Origin: LSCE01 sp050485425
GTDB lineage: Bacteria > Pseudomonadota > Gammaproteobacteria > Nitrococcales > Aquisalimonadaceae
Direction: 5' to 3'
DNA: 64,000 nt
Assembly (NCBI GenBank): GCA_050485425.1
Contig: JBJHBJ010000019.1
Span: forward strand, 1 to 64,000
In this document: positions 16,826 through 24,628 of the stretch, in pieces
Numbering within the stretch: position 1 is the stretch's first letter
Layout: the number at the start of each line of letters is the position of its first letter
Position numbers and translations under genes: made by a program
Notes under the pieces: generated by a model
The model's database searches: none
What the model was told of the DNA's origin: nothing
What the model saw: the letters and a program-made list of their open reading frames with translations, nothing else

Positions 16826-17900
16826 CCGCCAGCGGTCCGCCGCCGTCCGGGCCCTGATGCTCGGCGCCGCCGGAGACGAACAGACGGGTATCTTTCAGTC
16901 GCCCGGCCAGTACGCCGCCCACCAGCGCACGGGCATGCCGCGTGGGGTGGATGTCGCTGTCGTCCCACATCACATGCCGCTGGCCACGGATCTGCCCTGA
17001 AGTGGCCGGTTCCGCCTTGACCAGCAGCGCGGCCACGTCGGCCACGCCGGCTGCCTTGCCGTTGGCCGGTACCCGCTCCAGCGCGCGGTCCACCGCTTCC
17101 ACGTCCAGCGCATCCGCCATCACGTCGTGACCGATCCGGTAGCTTGGGTCCCAGCCACTGGCGTTGCCCAGCACCAGGATCTCGTTGCGCAGCAGCTCGA
17201 TGCCGGCGGAGGTGCTGGCCCGGGTGGAATACAGCGCGAAGTCGCTGCAGATGGCCTGGTCTTCCAGCCGGGCCGGTGTCAGTTCATCCAGTGCCAGGGC
17301 CACGCCCAGCGCGGAGGCGCCGCGGGAGTAGCCCATGGAGCGGTAGGTGTCGGCGGTGACTACGGACTGCCCGCGGCTGCGGGCATCCTCCACTCGTGTG
17401 GCGGTGAGCAGCGGGCATTTGATCTGCACGTAGTGCACGTCGTCCACGGAGCGGATGCCGGCGTTGTCCATGGCGGCCTTCACCGCCCGGGCGGTTTCCT
17501 CCACCTGCGCCATCCGACCCAGTTCCTCGGCTGCGAAGTCCCTGGTGAAGGCGACGCCGGCGGCCAGGCCGGGAACATCCGCGTCCGGCGAGCCGGCCTC
17601 GGGGTCCACCTCGAACACCAGCCAGTGCGGGCACAGCCCGCCCTCGGTGCCGCCGGACATGACGAAGGCGATGCGTTCCGCAACCTCGGCCGCAGAGGTG
17701 CCCAGCGCGTCGGCAAACAGCGCGCTCAGGGTCCGGGTGGCGAAGGCCCGCGTGAAATCGTTCACGCAGCCGTTGCCCTCCGTTTTGCCGAGCACGGCGA
17801 TCACCTGCTCGGGGTGTATTTCTCCGTCCCGGATGGCGGCCGCCAGGCCGCTGGTGTCATCCGGGGAGGCGGCGGCAATTCGGTGGATTCGCGTCTGCAT
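16809..17900 (-). CDS. Ring-opening amidohydrolase (cyanuric acid hydrolase/barbiturase family)
   Basis: A 363-residue member of the AtzD/barbiturase family, the expected length for its three-domain toblerone fold. Family landmarks are GKTEGNG (Lys39), MSGGTEGGLCPH (Ser82 region), VQIKCPLL (Lys161), SRGASALGVALAL (about 192), the Ser/Lys dyad candidates in domain 3, RHVMWDDSDIHPTRHARA (about 308-325) and SGGAEHQGPDGGGP (about 343). The enzymes hydrolyse one ring amide of cyanuric acid (giving carboxybiuret, then biuret) or barbiturate (giving ureidomalonate); I cannot separate these by eye. The biuret-hydrolase-like genes and allophanate hydrolase nearby favour cyanuric acid or a related triazine or triuret precursor. 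It is in an operon with the binding protein at 17913, 12 bases upstream. Confidence 0.92.
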   Translation of the reverse strand: MQTRIHRIAAASPDDTSGLAAAIRDGEIHPEQVIAVLGKTEGNGCVNDFTRAFATRTLSALFADALGTSAAEVAERIAFVMSGGTEGGLCPHWLVFEVDPEAGSPDADVPGLAAGVAFTRDFAAEELGRMAQVEETARAVKAAMDNAGIRSVDDVHYVQIKCPLLTATRVEDARSRGQSVVTADTYRSMGYSRGASALGVALALDELTPARLEDQAICSDFALYSTRASTSAGIELLRNEILVLGNASGWDPSYRIGHDVMADALDVEAVDRALERVPANGKAAGVADVAALLVKAEPATSGQIRGQRHVMWDDSDIHPTRHARALVGGVLAGRLKDTRLFVSGGAEHQGPDGGGPLAVIVRQ

Positions 17901-17912
17901 GGTTTGATGTCC

Positions 17913-18944
17913 CTATTGCGGCAAGCGCTCTTCAAGCGGGGGCAGGAAGCGGGCGTCGAAGACGTCCTCCGGGGCGGGAGGATTGCCCACGCCGAACACG
18001 GCGGACACCACGTCGATGGATTCCCTCAGGCGCTGTTCGTCCACGGCGCCCATGCCCAGTTCGCGTACCTCGTCGGTCAGGACCTGGTGCTCCAGATAGA
18101 ACGCCATGCGCTGCATTTCCAGGTTCCGGTCGATCAGGGAGTCGCGCCGGACCAGTGCGTCGATGGTCGCCTCGGGGTTTGCGATGGTGTCCATCCAGGC
18201 ACGGTTCACGGCGCGGACGATGCCTTCCACGACCTCGGGTTCTTCCTCGATCATGCGGGCAGGAACGATGACGCCGTTGCTGTACATGGAAACGCCGTAG
18301 TCGGTGTAGTACATGATGCGGATGTCGTCCGGGTCCGCGCCCAGTTCCAGCAGATTGACGTAGGAGCTGGGCGGGAAGGCCATGATGGCGTCCACCTGGC
18401 CGCGGTAGAGCAGGGGCTCCCGCATGTTGGGCGAGACGTTCTCGAAGCGAACGGAGTCCTGGTCGATATTCAGCGCGTTGGCCAGCACCGGGAACAGCCG
18501 ATAGGCAGTGTCGTTGGCCGGGGCGCCGACGCGGCGGCCTTCGAGATCTCGCGGGTGTTCGATTCCGCTGCTTTTCAGCGTCACGATCCCCATGGGCGGC
18601 CGGTTGTAGATCATGTACACCATGCGCTGCTGTTCTTCGGGATGGCGCGCATTGAATTCCATCATGGTGTTGATGTCGCCAAAGCCGAACTGGTATGCGC
18701 CGCTGGCGATGCGGGTGATCACCGCGGAAGAGCCTTCCCCGGCGTCCACGGTCACGCGCAGCCCTTCGTCACGAAAATAACCGCGTTCCACGGCCAACAG
18801 GAACGGCGCGTTGGAGGCCTCGAACACCCAGTTGGCAGTAAACCGCAGTTGACGTTCCGCCGCTGCTGTCGAGGTCATGGCGAGCAGCAGCGTGGCCACC
18901 AGGCCGAGCGCGCAGCAACGCAGGAAATGCTTGAGATCGGTCAT
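17913..18944 (-). CDS. Orphan ABC substrate-binding protein, SsuA/THI5/NMT1-like
   Basis: A 343-residue periplasmic protein. A signal peptide (residues about 1-29, hydrophobic core ALGLVATLLLAMTSTAAA) is followed by an SsuA/THI5-like solute-binding domain: RFTANWVFEASNAPFLLAVE, GYFRDEGLRVTVDAGEGSSA and GDINTMMEFNA. The ATG at 18944 is chosen for its GGAG at 8 bases and because the signal peptide starts there; the frame runs open further upstream. Homologues bind pyrimidine precursors, sulfonates, nitrate or urea-type ligands for ABC importers. No cognate permease or ATPase lies beside it. The LysR palindrome at 19050-19068 is about 106 bases upstream. Confidence 0.88.
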   Translation of the reverse strand: MTDLKHFLRCCALGLVATLLLAMTSTAAAERQLRFTANWVFEASNAPFLLAVERGYFRDEGLRVTVDAGEGSSAVITRIASGAYQFGFGDINTMMEFNARHPEEQQRMVYMIYNRPPMGIVTLKSSGIEHPRDLEGRRVGAPANDTAYRLFPVLANALNIDQDSVRFENVSPNMREPLLYRGQVDAIMAFPPSSYVNLLELGADPDDIRIMYYTDYGVSMYSNGVIVPARMIEEEPEVVEGIVRAVNRAWMDTIANPEATIDALVRRDSLIDRNLEMQRMAFYLEHQVLTDEVRELGMGAVDEQRLRESIDVVSAVFGVGNPPAPEDVFDARFLPPLEERLPQ

Positions 18945-19049
18945 GGTTACGTCTCCGTAGGGGTCAGTATGAGGCCGTTGTGCAGTACGGCATAGGGCCG
19001 ACCTTAGGCAAGCCTCGTGTTCGTGACCAGCGACCATTTGTGCTATCAG

Positions 19050-19068
19050 TGATGCCGATACGGCATCA
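19050..19068. promoter_or_regulatory. LysR-type operator, site 1
   Basis: TGATGCCG-ATA-CGGCATCA is a perfect 8+3+8 palindrome between the divergent binding-protein and lysR genes, ending 15 bases before the lysR ATG. The same half-sites recur at 20032-20048. It is likely the recognition site of the LysR protein encoded at 19084. Confidence 0.8.
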
Positions 19069-19083
19069 CATCAGGAGCCCCTC

Positions 19084-19995
19084 ATGCAGCATGTCAGGTA
19101 TTTGCGCTACGTCGACGCGGTGGCCCGGACCGGCTCCATTCGCAAGGCCGCGGAGCGGTTGAACGTGGTCTCCTCGGCGGTTAACCGACGCATACTGGAT
19201 CTGGAGGAGGAGATAGGAACGGCGCTCTTCGAGCGCCTGCCGCGTGGCGTCCGGCTGACGCCGGCCGGTGAGCTGTTCGTCGCCTACCTGCGGCGTGCGC
19301 TGGCCGATGTGGACCGCGTGCGGTCGGAAATCGAGGATCTGGAAGGGCTGCGGCGGGGTGTGGTGCGTATCGCGGCCATCGAAGGCCTGGCTACGTACTT
19401 TCTGCCGGGCGTGATCCATGATTTCCAGCGTGAGCATCCCAAGGTGGCCTTCAGCACGGTGATCTGCGGGCGTGATGAAGCGATGGCCCGGGTCAAGCGT
19501 TTCGAGGCGGATCTGGGGCTGGTGTTCAATCCGGCTCCGGATGCCGACCTGCGCCATCTGGCCGAAATCGAGCAGCGGCTCTGCGCCTTCGTCCCGGACA
19601 ATCACCCGCTGGCCGGGCGGCGTTCCGTCAGGCTATCCGAATGCGTGGAGTATCCGCTGGCGCTGCCGGATCGCTCGTTGGGCGGGCGGGCGTTGCTGGA
19701 TGCTTTTCTGTCGAAGCGCTCACTTCGGCTGGAACCCGGCCTCGAGTCCAACTCCTACGAACTGATGCGCCACTTCGTGATGCAGACCGGCGGCGTCTAC
19801 TTCCAGATCAGCATGGGAGCTCCGCCGCCGGGGGAGCGCTCCGGCCTGGTGGCCATTCCGCTGGAGGAGCGGGGGCTGGCCAGCGGCAAGCTGGTGCTGT
19901 GCACGGAGCGCAGCCGTACGCTGCCGGTGGCCGCGGCCATGGTCGTGGAGGAGATGCGGGCAAGCCTCGAAGCACTGGCCGCCGGAACGCCCTGA
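19084..19995 (+). CDS. LysR family transcriptional regulator of the N-heterocycle island
   Basis: A 303-residue LysR-type regulator. The winged HTH is at residues 1-60 (YVDAVARTGSIRKAAERLNV, then VNRRILDLEEEIGTALFERL). The periplasmic-binding-protein-like effector domain occupies about 90-300. The start at 19084 follows AGGAG. It is divergent from the binding protein/amidohydrolase operon and directly upstream of the oxygenase/formamidase operon. A GATGCCG-N3-CGGCATC palindrome lies in both promoter regions, so it probably controls both in response to the substrate or an early intermediate. Confidence 0.9.
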   Translation: MQHVRYLRYVDAVARTGSIRKAAERLNVVSSAVNRRILDLEEEIGTALFERLPRGVRLTPAGELFVAYLRRALADVDRVRSEIEDLEGLRRGVVRIAAIEGLATYFLPGVIHDFQREHPKVAFSTVICGRDEAMARVKRFEADLGLVFNPAPDADLRHLAEIEQRLCAFVPDNHPLAGRRSVRLSECVEYPLALPDRSLGGRALLDAFLSKRSLRLEPGLESNSYELMRHFVMQTGGVYFQISMGAPPPGERSGLVAIPLEERGLASGKLVLCTERSRTLPVAAAMVVEEMRASLEALAAGTP

Positions 19996-20031
19996 GGTTA
20001 TTGAACATGATGGACCGAGCATGACAAGAGT

Positions 20032-20048
20032 GATGCCGTTTCGGCATC
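20032..20048. promoter_or_regulatory. LysR-type operator, site 2
   Basis: GATGCCG-TTT-CGGCATC has the same 7-base arms and 3-base spacer as site 1 (19050-19068). It is located 59 bases before the oxygenase start at 20107, in the gap after lysR. Confidence 0.8.
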
Positions 20049-20106
20049 GCTCCTGTGCCCAATTAGCGCTGGTAGGCACTGCTCAGGCGCCCTAGGCTGG
20101 GATCAA

Positions 20107-21111
20107 ATGTCCAACCTCGGAGACGTCGTGGAGCAAGTCGTCATTCCAGCCATTGATGTGGAGCGCTTCCGCTCCGGCGATGCCGCCGGTCGTCGCGAGC
20201 TTGCGGCGGATGTGGATCGTGCCTGCCGGGATATCGGTTTTCTGGTCATTCGCGGCCACGGCGTCAGTGATGAGGTGCTCACCCGGGCGCAGCGCGCCGC
20301 ACGCGCGTTCTTCGACCTGCCGGCCGAACGGAAACGGTCCTGTGCACCACAGGACAAGCGCTTCCGGGGCTACTACGGGATTGGCAACACCGCCCTGGCA
20401 TACAGTCGCGACGAGGATACCCCGCCGGACCTGTTCGAGCGCTTCACCATCGGGCCGTTCGCTTTCCCGGATGACGCCGACCACCGGCGTTTCCGCGACA
20501 CCTTTTTCGCCGACAACATCTGGCCGGACGAGCCCGTGGAACTCCGCCCGGCGCTGGAAGCGTACTACCGCAGCATGGAAACGCTGGCCGCGGAACTGAT
20601 GGGCATTTTCGCGCTGGCACTGGATCTGCCCGAGGACTACTTTGCTGCCAGCATCGACCGTCACATCTCGGCCCTGTCCTCCAACTTCTACCCCGCCCAA
20701 CCGGATGCGCCGGCCAGCGGCCAGCTCCGGGCAGGCGCACACACCGATTACGGCTCGCTGACCATCGTCGCACCCACCCAGGCGCCCGGTTGCCTGCAGG
20801 TGCTGCGTGACGGCCAGTGGTTCGACGTGCAGCCCGAGCCCGGGTGTTTCGTGGTCAACATCGGCGACCTGATGGCGCAATGGACCAACGACCGCTGGGT
20901 GTCCACCATGCACCGCGTGGCCAACCCGCCCCGGGACTCGGCGCACCGCGAGCGGATGTCGCTGATCTTCTTCCACCAGCCCAACGCCGATGCGGTGGTG
21001 GAGTGCCTGCCCAGTTGTCAGGGGCCGGACAACCCGCCGCGCTACCAGCCGGTGACCTCCGGCGACCACCTGCTGATGAAGAAATCCAAGACGGTACGCA
21101 AGGCCGGCTGA
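20107..21111 (+). CDS. Isopenicillin N synthase-like 2-oxoglutarate/Fe(II) oxygenase
   Basis: A 334-residue non-haem iron enzyme of the IPNS/flavonol-synthase class. It has an N-terminal DIOX_N region (about 14-130) with CRDIGFLVIRGHGV, and a C-terminal 2OG-Fe(II) domain with the facial triad HTD (His212, Asp214) and His269 in TMHRVANPP, plus the 2-oxoglutarate-binding R-x-S pair (Arg283, Ser285). These enzymes hydroxylate, demethylate or cleave small substrates using O2 and 2-oxoglutarate. Its place before a formamidase and an importer suggests oxidation of an N-rich substrate, but the reaction is unknown. It is first gene of an operon with amiF, preceded by LysR site 2. Confidence 0.88.
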   Translation: MSNLGDVVEQVVIPAIDVERFRSGDAAGRRELAADVDRACRDIGFLVIRGHGVSDEVLTRAQRAARAFFDLPAERKRSCAPQDKRFRGYYGIGNTALAYSRDEDTPPDLFERFTIGPFAFPDDADHRRFRDTFFADNIWPDEPVELRPALEAYYRSMETLAAELMGIFALALDLPEDYFAASIDRHISALSSNFYPAQPDAPASGQLRAGAHTDYGSLTIVAPTQAPGCLQVLRDGQWFDVQPEPGCFVVNIGDLMAQWTNDRWVSTMHRVANPPRDSAHRERMSLIFFHQPNADAVVECLPSCQGPDNPPRYQPVTSGDHLLMKKSKTVRKAG

Positions 21112-21154
21112 TCCCGGATTCCTTTCACGAACCATTGATGAGGACAACGCACTG

Positions 21155-22147
21155 ATGAGTGGCCTGGGTGGACTGAACAAATCCGATAACGGCGTGGTGC
21201 TGGGCATGGTGCAGCTCCAGTTGCCGAACGTGGAAACCCCGGAGCAGCTCGCGGCACAGACGCAGCGCGTCTGTGATCTGGTGGGCAAGGCACGCCGGCA
21301 GATCCCCGGCATGGATCTGGTCGTGTTCCCCGAGTATTGCCTGCACGGTCTGTCCATGAACACCGATCCGGCCATCATGTGCAAAGCCGACGGTCCCGAG
21401 GTGCAGGCCTTCCAGGCGGCCTGCCGCGAGCATGCCATCTGGGGCTGCTTCTCCATCATGGAATACAACCCGGACGGCATGCCCTACAACACCGGCCTGA
21501 TCATCGACGATCAGGGCGAGGTGAAACTGTTCTATCGCAAGCTCCACCCCTGGGTGCCGGTGGAGCCCTGGGAGCCGGGTAATCTCGGGATTCCGGTCTG
21601 CGACGGCCCGAACGGCTCCACGCTGGCGCTGATCATCTGCCACGACGGCATGTTCCCGGAAATGGCGCGGGAGTGTGCCTACAAGGGCGCCAACATCATG
21701 CTGCGTACCGCAGGCTACACGGCACCGATCCGCCATTCCTGGAAGATCACCAACCAGGCCAACGCCTTCTGCAACCTGATGGTCACCGCCAACGTCTGCC
21801 TGGCCGGCACCGACGGCACGTTCAACTCCATGGGCGAGGGCATGATCGTGAACTTCGACGGCGTGCCGCTGGTGGAGGGCAACGGTCTGGCGGACGAGAT
21901 CATCACCGCCGAGGTGCGGCCCGATCTGGTGGATGAAGCCCGGGAGACCTGGGGCGTGGAGAACAACATCTACCAGTTCGGCCATCGGGGTTATGTGGCG
22001 GTGAAGGGCGGGGCGCAGGACTGCCCCTACACCTACATGCACGACATGGTGGCGCAGCGCTATCGTCTGCCCTGGGAAGACAGGGTGCGCGTCACTGACG
22101 GCACCTCCTGCGGTTTTCCGGTCCCGGAACGGACGTACCGGGGCTGA
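21155..22147 (+). CDS. amiF: Formamidase (AmiF-type nitrilase superfamily)
   Basis: A 330-residue amidase closely resembling the Helicobacter AmiF formamidase across its length and end (ENNIYQFGHRGYVAVKGG; PWEDRVRVTDG). The nitrilase catalytic triad is visible: Glu60 in VVFPEYCLHG, Lys129 in YRKLHPW and Cys162 in ICHDGMFPE. The enzyme hydrolyses formamide to formate and ammonia in the cytosol. It starts 43 bases after the oxygenase gene stops and is presumably co-transcribed with it. It could deal with formamide released from oxidation of a heterocycle, or simply collect nitrogen from environmental formamide. Confidence 0.92.
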   Translation: MSGLGGLNKSDNGVVLGMVQLQLPNVETPEQLAAQTQRVCDLVGKARRQIPGMDLVVFPEYCLHGLSMNTDPAIMCKADGPEVQAFQAACREHAIWGCFSIMEYNPDGMPYNTGLIIDDQGEVKLFYRKLHPWVPVEPWEPGNLGIPVCDGPNGSTLALIICHDGMFPEMARECAYKGANIMLRTAGYTAPIRHSWKITNQANAFCNLMVTANVCLAGTDGTFNSMGEGMIVNFDGVPLVEGNGLADEIITAEVRPDLVDEARETWGVENNIYQFGHRGYVAVKGGAQDCPYTYMHDMVAQRYRLPWEDRVRVTDGTSCGFPVPERTYRG

Positions 22148-22183
22148 TCGTGCCGCTTCTCCTCGTATACCAGAACTCTGTAG

Positions 22184-22200
22184 TGCACCACATTAGTGCA
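22184..22200 (+). promoter_or_regulatory. NtrC-type enhancer site
   Basis: TGCACCA-CAT-TAGTGCA matches the classical NtrC site TGCACCA-N3-TGGTGCA at 13 of 14 defined positions. It lies about 140 bases upstream of the transcription start predicted from the -24/-12 element at 22307-22322. Confidence 0.75.
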
Positions 22201-22306
22201 TGACAGGTCACGAACTCCCCCCTGCAGTGCAACTGAACCGTGACGCCTTGTTGCTGCCGCATTCGCAAGCAAGGCATGGCAACGGTTTTCCCGGTTTTAC
22301 GCAGGC

Positions 22307-22322
22307 TGGCTTCCGTCTTGCA
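22307..22322 (+). promoter_or_regulatory. Candidate sigma-54 (-24/-12) promoter
   Basis: TGGCTTCCGTCTTGCA keeps the invariant GG-N10-GC spacing and the TGGC and TTGCA blocks of the sigma-54 consensus; the AC of TGGCAC is replaced by TT. It is followed by a 5' leader of about 90 bases to the BMP gene at 22424. The rest of the 276-base gap holds only a GC-rich palindrome near 22334. Confidence 0.6.
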
Positions 22323-22423
22323 AGCAAGCGGGCATCGGCGCCGCGGCGCCAGGCCGGAACCTCGGGATGGCCGAGGGTGGGCAAGAACTTTCATTGCTGT
22401 CTCGTTTCCCTGGAGAAAACACC

Positions 22424-23542
22424 ATGAGTGACAAAACCAATGTCTCCCGCCGCCGCTTCATACAGGGCATGGGCGTTGCCGGCCTGGGCGCGGCCTTCCC
22501 CGGTATCTGGCTGGGCAAGCCTGCCCGCGCTGCCGAACTGCGGGTGGGTTTCATCTACGTGGGCTCCCGCGACGACTATGGCTACAACCAGTCCCACGCC
22601 CAGGGTGCCAGGGCGCTGCGCGACATTCCCGGCGTCACCGTGCTGGAAGAGGAGAACGTGCCAGAGACCATCGCGGTCCAGCGCACCATGGAAAGCATGA
22701 TCAACCTGGATGATGTCAACCTGGTATTCCCGACCTCGTTCGGCTACTACGACCCGCACGTGCTGCGCGTGGCCGGTCGCAACCCGAATATCCTGTTCCG
22801 GCACTGCGGCGGGCTCTACCAGGAAGGCAGTCACCCGGAGAATGCCGGCAGCTACTTCGGCTACATCGACGAGTGCCAGTACCTGAACGGCATCGTTGCC
22901 GGCCACACGACCCGCAGCAAGCGGCTGGGCTTTATTGCCGCCCGCGCAATCCCGCAGGTGCTCCGTAACATCAACGCCTTCACCATGGGTGCCCGCTCTG
23001 TGGATCCGGACATCCGCGTGCAGGTGATATACACCGGCGACTGGCATCTGCCCGTGCGGGAAGCCGAGGCCACCAACGGTCTGGTAGACCAGGGCGTGGA
23101 CGTCATCACCTGCCACGTGGACAGCCCCATGGTGATCGCCGAGACCTGCGAGGCGCGCGGTATCCATGTCTGTGGTTATCACGCGGACCAGTCCCGGCTG
23201 GCGCCCAACGGCTATCTGACGGGTGCGGAATGGAAGTGGGAAACGCCCTACAAGCGAATCGTGGAAGCCGTGATGGCCGGGGAAACCCCGTCGCACTTCC
23301 TGCGCGGCGGGCTGGCGGACGGCTTCGTGCAGCCCTCGGCCTATGGTTCCCGGGTGTCCGACGGTGCACGCCGCCAGGCGGACGAGGTGAAGGAGAAGAT
23401 GATGCAGGGGGATTTCGTCATCTTCGAGGGGCCGCTGAAGGACAACGAGGGCAATACGGTGATCGCCGAAGGCACGTCCCACGACCAGCGCGACACCTGG
23501 CTGGAGCAGATGGACTGGCTGGTGGAAGGTGTGCGGGTCTAG
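22424..23542 (+). CDS. BMP-family ABC transporter substrate-binding protein (Tat-exported)
   Basis: A 372-residue periplasmic protein of the basic membrane protein/PnrA family. It has a twin-arginine signal (SRRRFIQGMGVAG, then cleavage around ARA near residue 35) and the BMP fold from about residue 38: LRVGFIYVGSRDDYGYNQSH and GYIDECQYLNGIVAGH. BMP proteins bind nucleosides and related purines or other N-heterocycles. The start at 22424 follows GGAG by 8 bases and begins right before the Tat motif. It leads the operon BMP-permease-permease-hydrolase-ATPase-hydrolase and has NtrC and sigma-54 sites upstream. Confidence 0.92.
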   Translation: MSDKTNVSRRRFIQGMGVAGLGAAFPGIWLGKPARAAELRVGFIYVGSRDDYGYNQSHAQGARALRDIPGVTVLEEENVPETIAVQRTMESMINLDDVNLVFPTSFGYYDPHVLRVAGRNPNILFRHCGGLYQEGSHPENAGSYFGYIDECQYLNGIVAGHTTRSKRLGFIAARAIPQVLRNINAFTMGARSVDPDIRVQVIYTGDWHLPVREAEATNGLVDQGVDVITCHVDSPMVIAETCEARGIHVCGYHADQSRLAPNGYLTGAEWKWETPYKRIVEAVMAGETPSHFLRGGLADGFVQPSAYGSRVSDGARRQADEVKEKMMQGDFVIFEGPLKDNEGNTVIAEGTSHDQRDTWLEQMDWLVEGVRV

Positions 23543-23548
23543 ACGCCG

Positions 23549-24628
23549 ATGCAGCCGATGACTCTGCTAGCACGTGCCTCGCGCGCCGGATCGGCGGCAT
23601 TGCCGCCGATCCTGGCGCTGCTGGCCGCCTGCGTGCTGTTCAGCCTGTTCCTGCTGGTACAGGGTATTTCGCCGCCGGCGGTGTTCGGCAACATCTATGA
23701 GGGTGCGTTCGGTAGCTGGTTCTCCTGGCAGAACTCCATGCAGCGGGCCGCGCCCATCATGCTCACCGCGCTGTGCGTGGCCATCACCGCCAAGCTGGGT
23801 CTGATCGTCATCGGTGCCGAGGGTGCGCTGGTGCTCGGCGGGCTGGGCGCGGCGCTGGCCGGCCTGGCGTTGCAGGGCTGGCTGCCGCCGCTGGGGGTGC
23901 AGGCGGGGCTGCTGCTGGCGGGCGCCGTCGTGGGCGGCCTGTGGATCGCCCTGGCCGGCGCACTGCGCCATTACCGTGGGGTGAACGAAACCATCAGCAC
24001 GTTGCTGCTCACCTACATCGCCATCGCCGTGCTCAACCACCTGGTGGAAGGTCCGCTGCGTGATCCGGCCAGCCTGAACAACCCGTCCACCTACCCGCTG
24101 GACTGGAACGTGATGATCGGTGAAATCCCGGGCACGACCATCCACTGGGGCTTCGGCTTTGCCGTGGTGGCCTGCATCGTGTTCTGGGTGCTGGTGAACC
24201 GCACCACCTTCGGTTTCTCCGTCAGGATGATCGGCGGGAACCCGCAGGCCGCGAAGCTTTCTGGCATTCCGGTGGGCAGGGTGCTGTTGCTGGCCTGCGG
24301 TCTGGGTGGCGCGGCGGCCGGGCTGGCCGGCGCGGTAGAGGTGGCGGCCGTGCATGGTGCGGCCAACAGCTCGCTGGCCGTGGGCTACGGCTTTACCGGC
24401 ATCCTGGTGGCCTTCATCGCCCGCCAGAACGCGCTGGCGATCATCGCCGTTGCCATTCTGCTGGGTGGTCTGGAGGCCAGCAGCGGCGTGGTCCAGCGCC
24501 GCATGGACCTGCCCGACGCCACGCTGGTGGTGTTCCAGGGCATCGCCTTTCTCTGCGTACTCGCTAGTGAAGCGGCCCAGGGGCGACTGCGCATGCCGCA
24601 GCTACTGCGCCCGCGGGAGGCTGTCTGA
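23549..24628 (+). CDS. ABC transporter permease (NupP-like)
   Basis: A 359-residue inner-membrane permease of the branched-chain/ribose/BMP-type importer class (BPD_transp_2). About nine or ten hydrophobic helices are visible, including LPPILALLAACVLFSLFLLV near the N-terminus. The cytoplasmic coupling loop FSVRMIGGNPQAAKLSGIPV (about 224-243) is the signature that contacts the ATPase. It is six bases after the BMP gene, and its stop overlaps the start of the second permease. It presumably forms a heterodimeric channel with that second permease for a purine-like or urea-derived N-compound. Confidence 0.92.
   Translation: MQPMTLLARASRAGSAALPPILALLAACVLFSLFLLVQGISPPAVFGNIYEGAFGSWFSWQNSMQRAAPIMLTALCVAITAKLGLIVIGAEGALVLGGLGAALAGLALQGWLPPLGVQAGLLLAGAVVGGLWIALAGALRHYRGVNETISTLLLTYIAIAVLNHLVEGPLRDPASLNNPSTYPLDWNVMIGEIPGTTIHWGFGFAVVACIVFWVLVNRTTFGFSVRMIGGNPQAAKLSGIPVGRVLLLACGLGGAAAGLAGAVEVAAVHGAANSSLAVGYGFTGILVAFIARQNALAIIAVAILLGGLEASSGVVQRRMDLPDATLVVFQGIAFLCVLASEAAQGRLRMPQLLRPREAV

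Noticed and set aside
22281..22295. A second sigma-54-like element TGGCAACGGTTTTCC
   Set aside because: The -12 GC is missing (CC), while the element at 22307 keeps GG-N10-GC.
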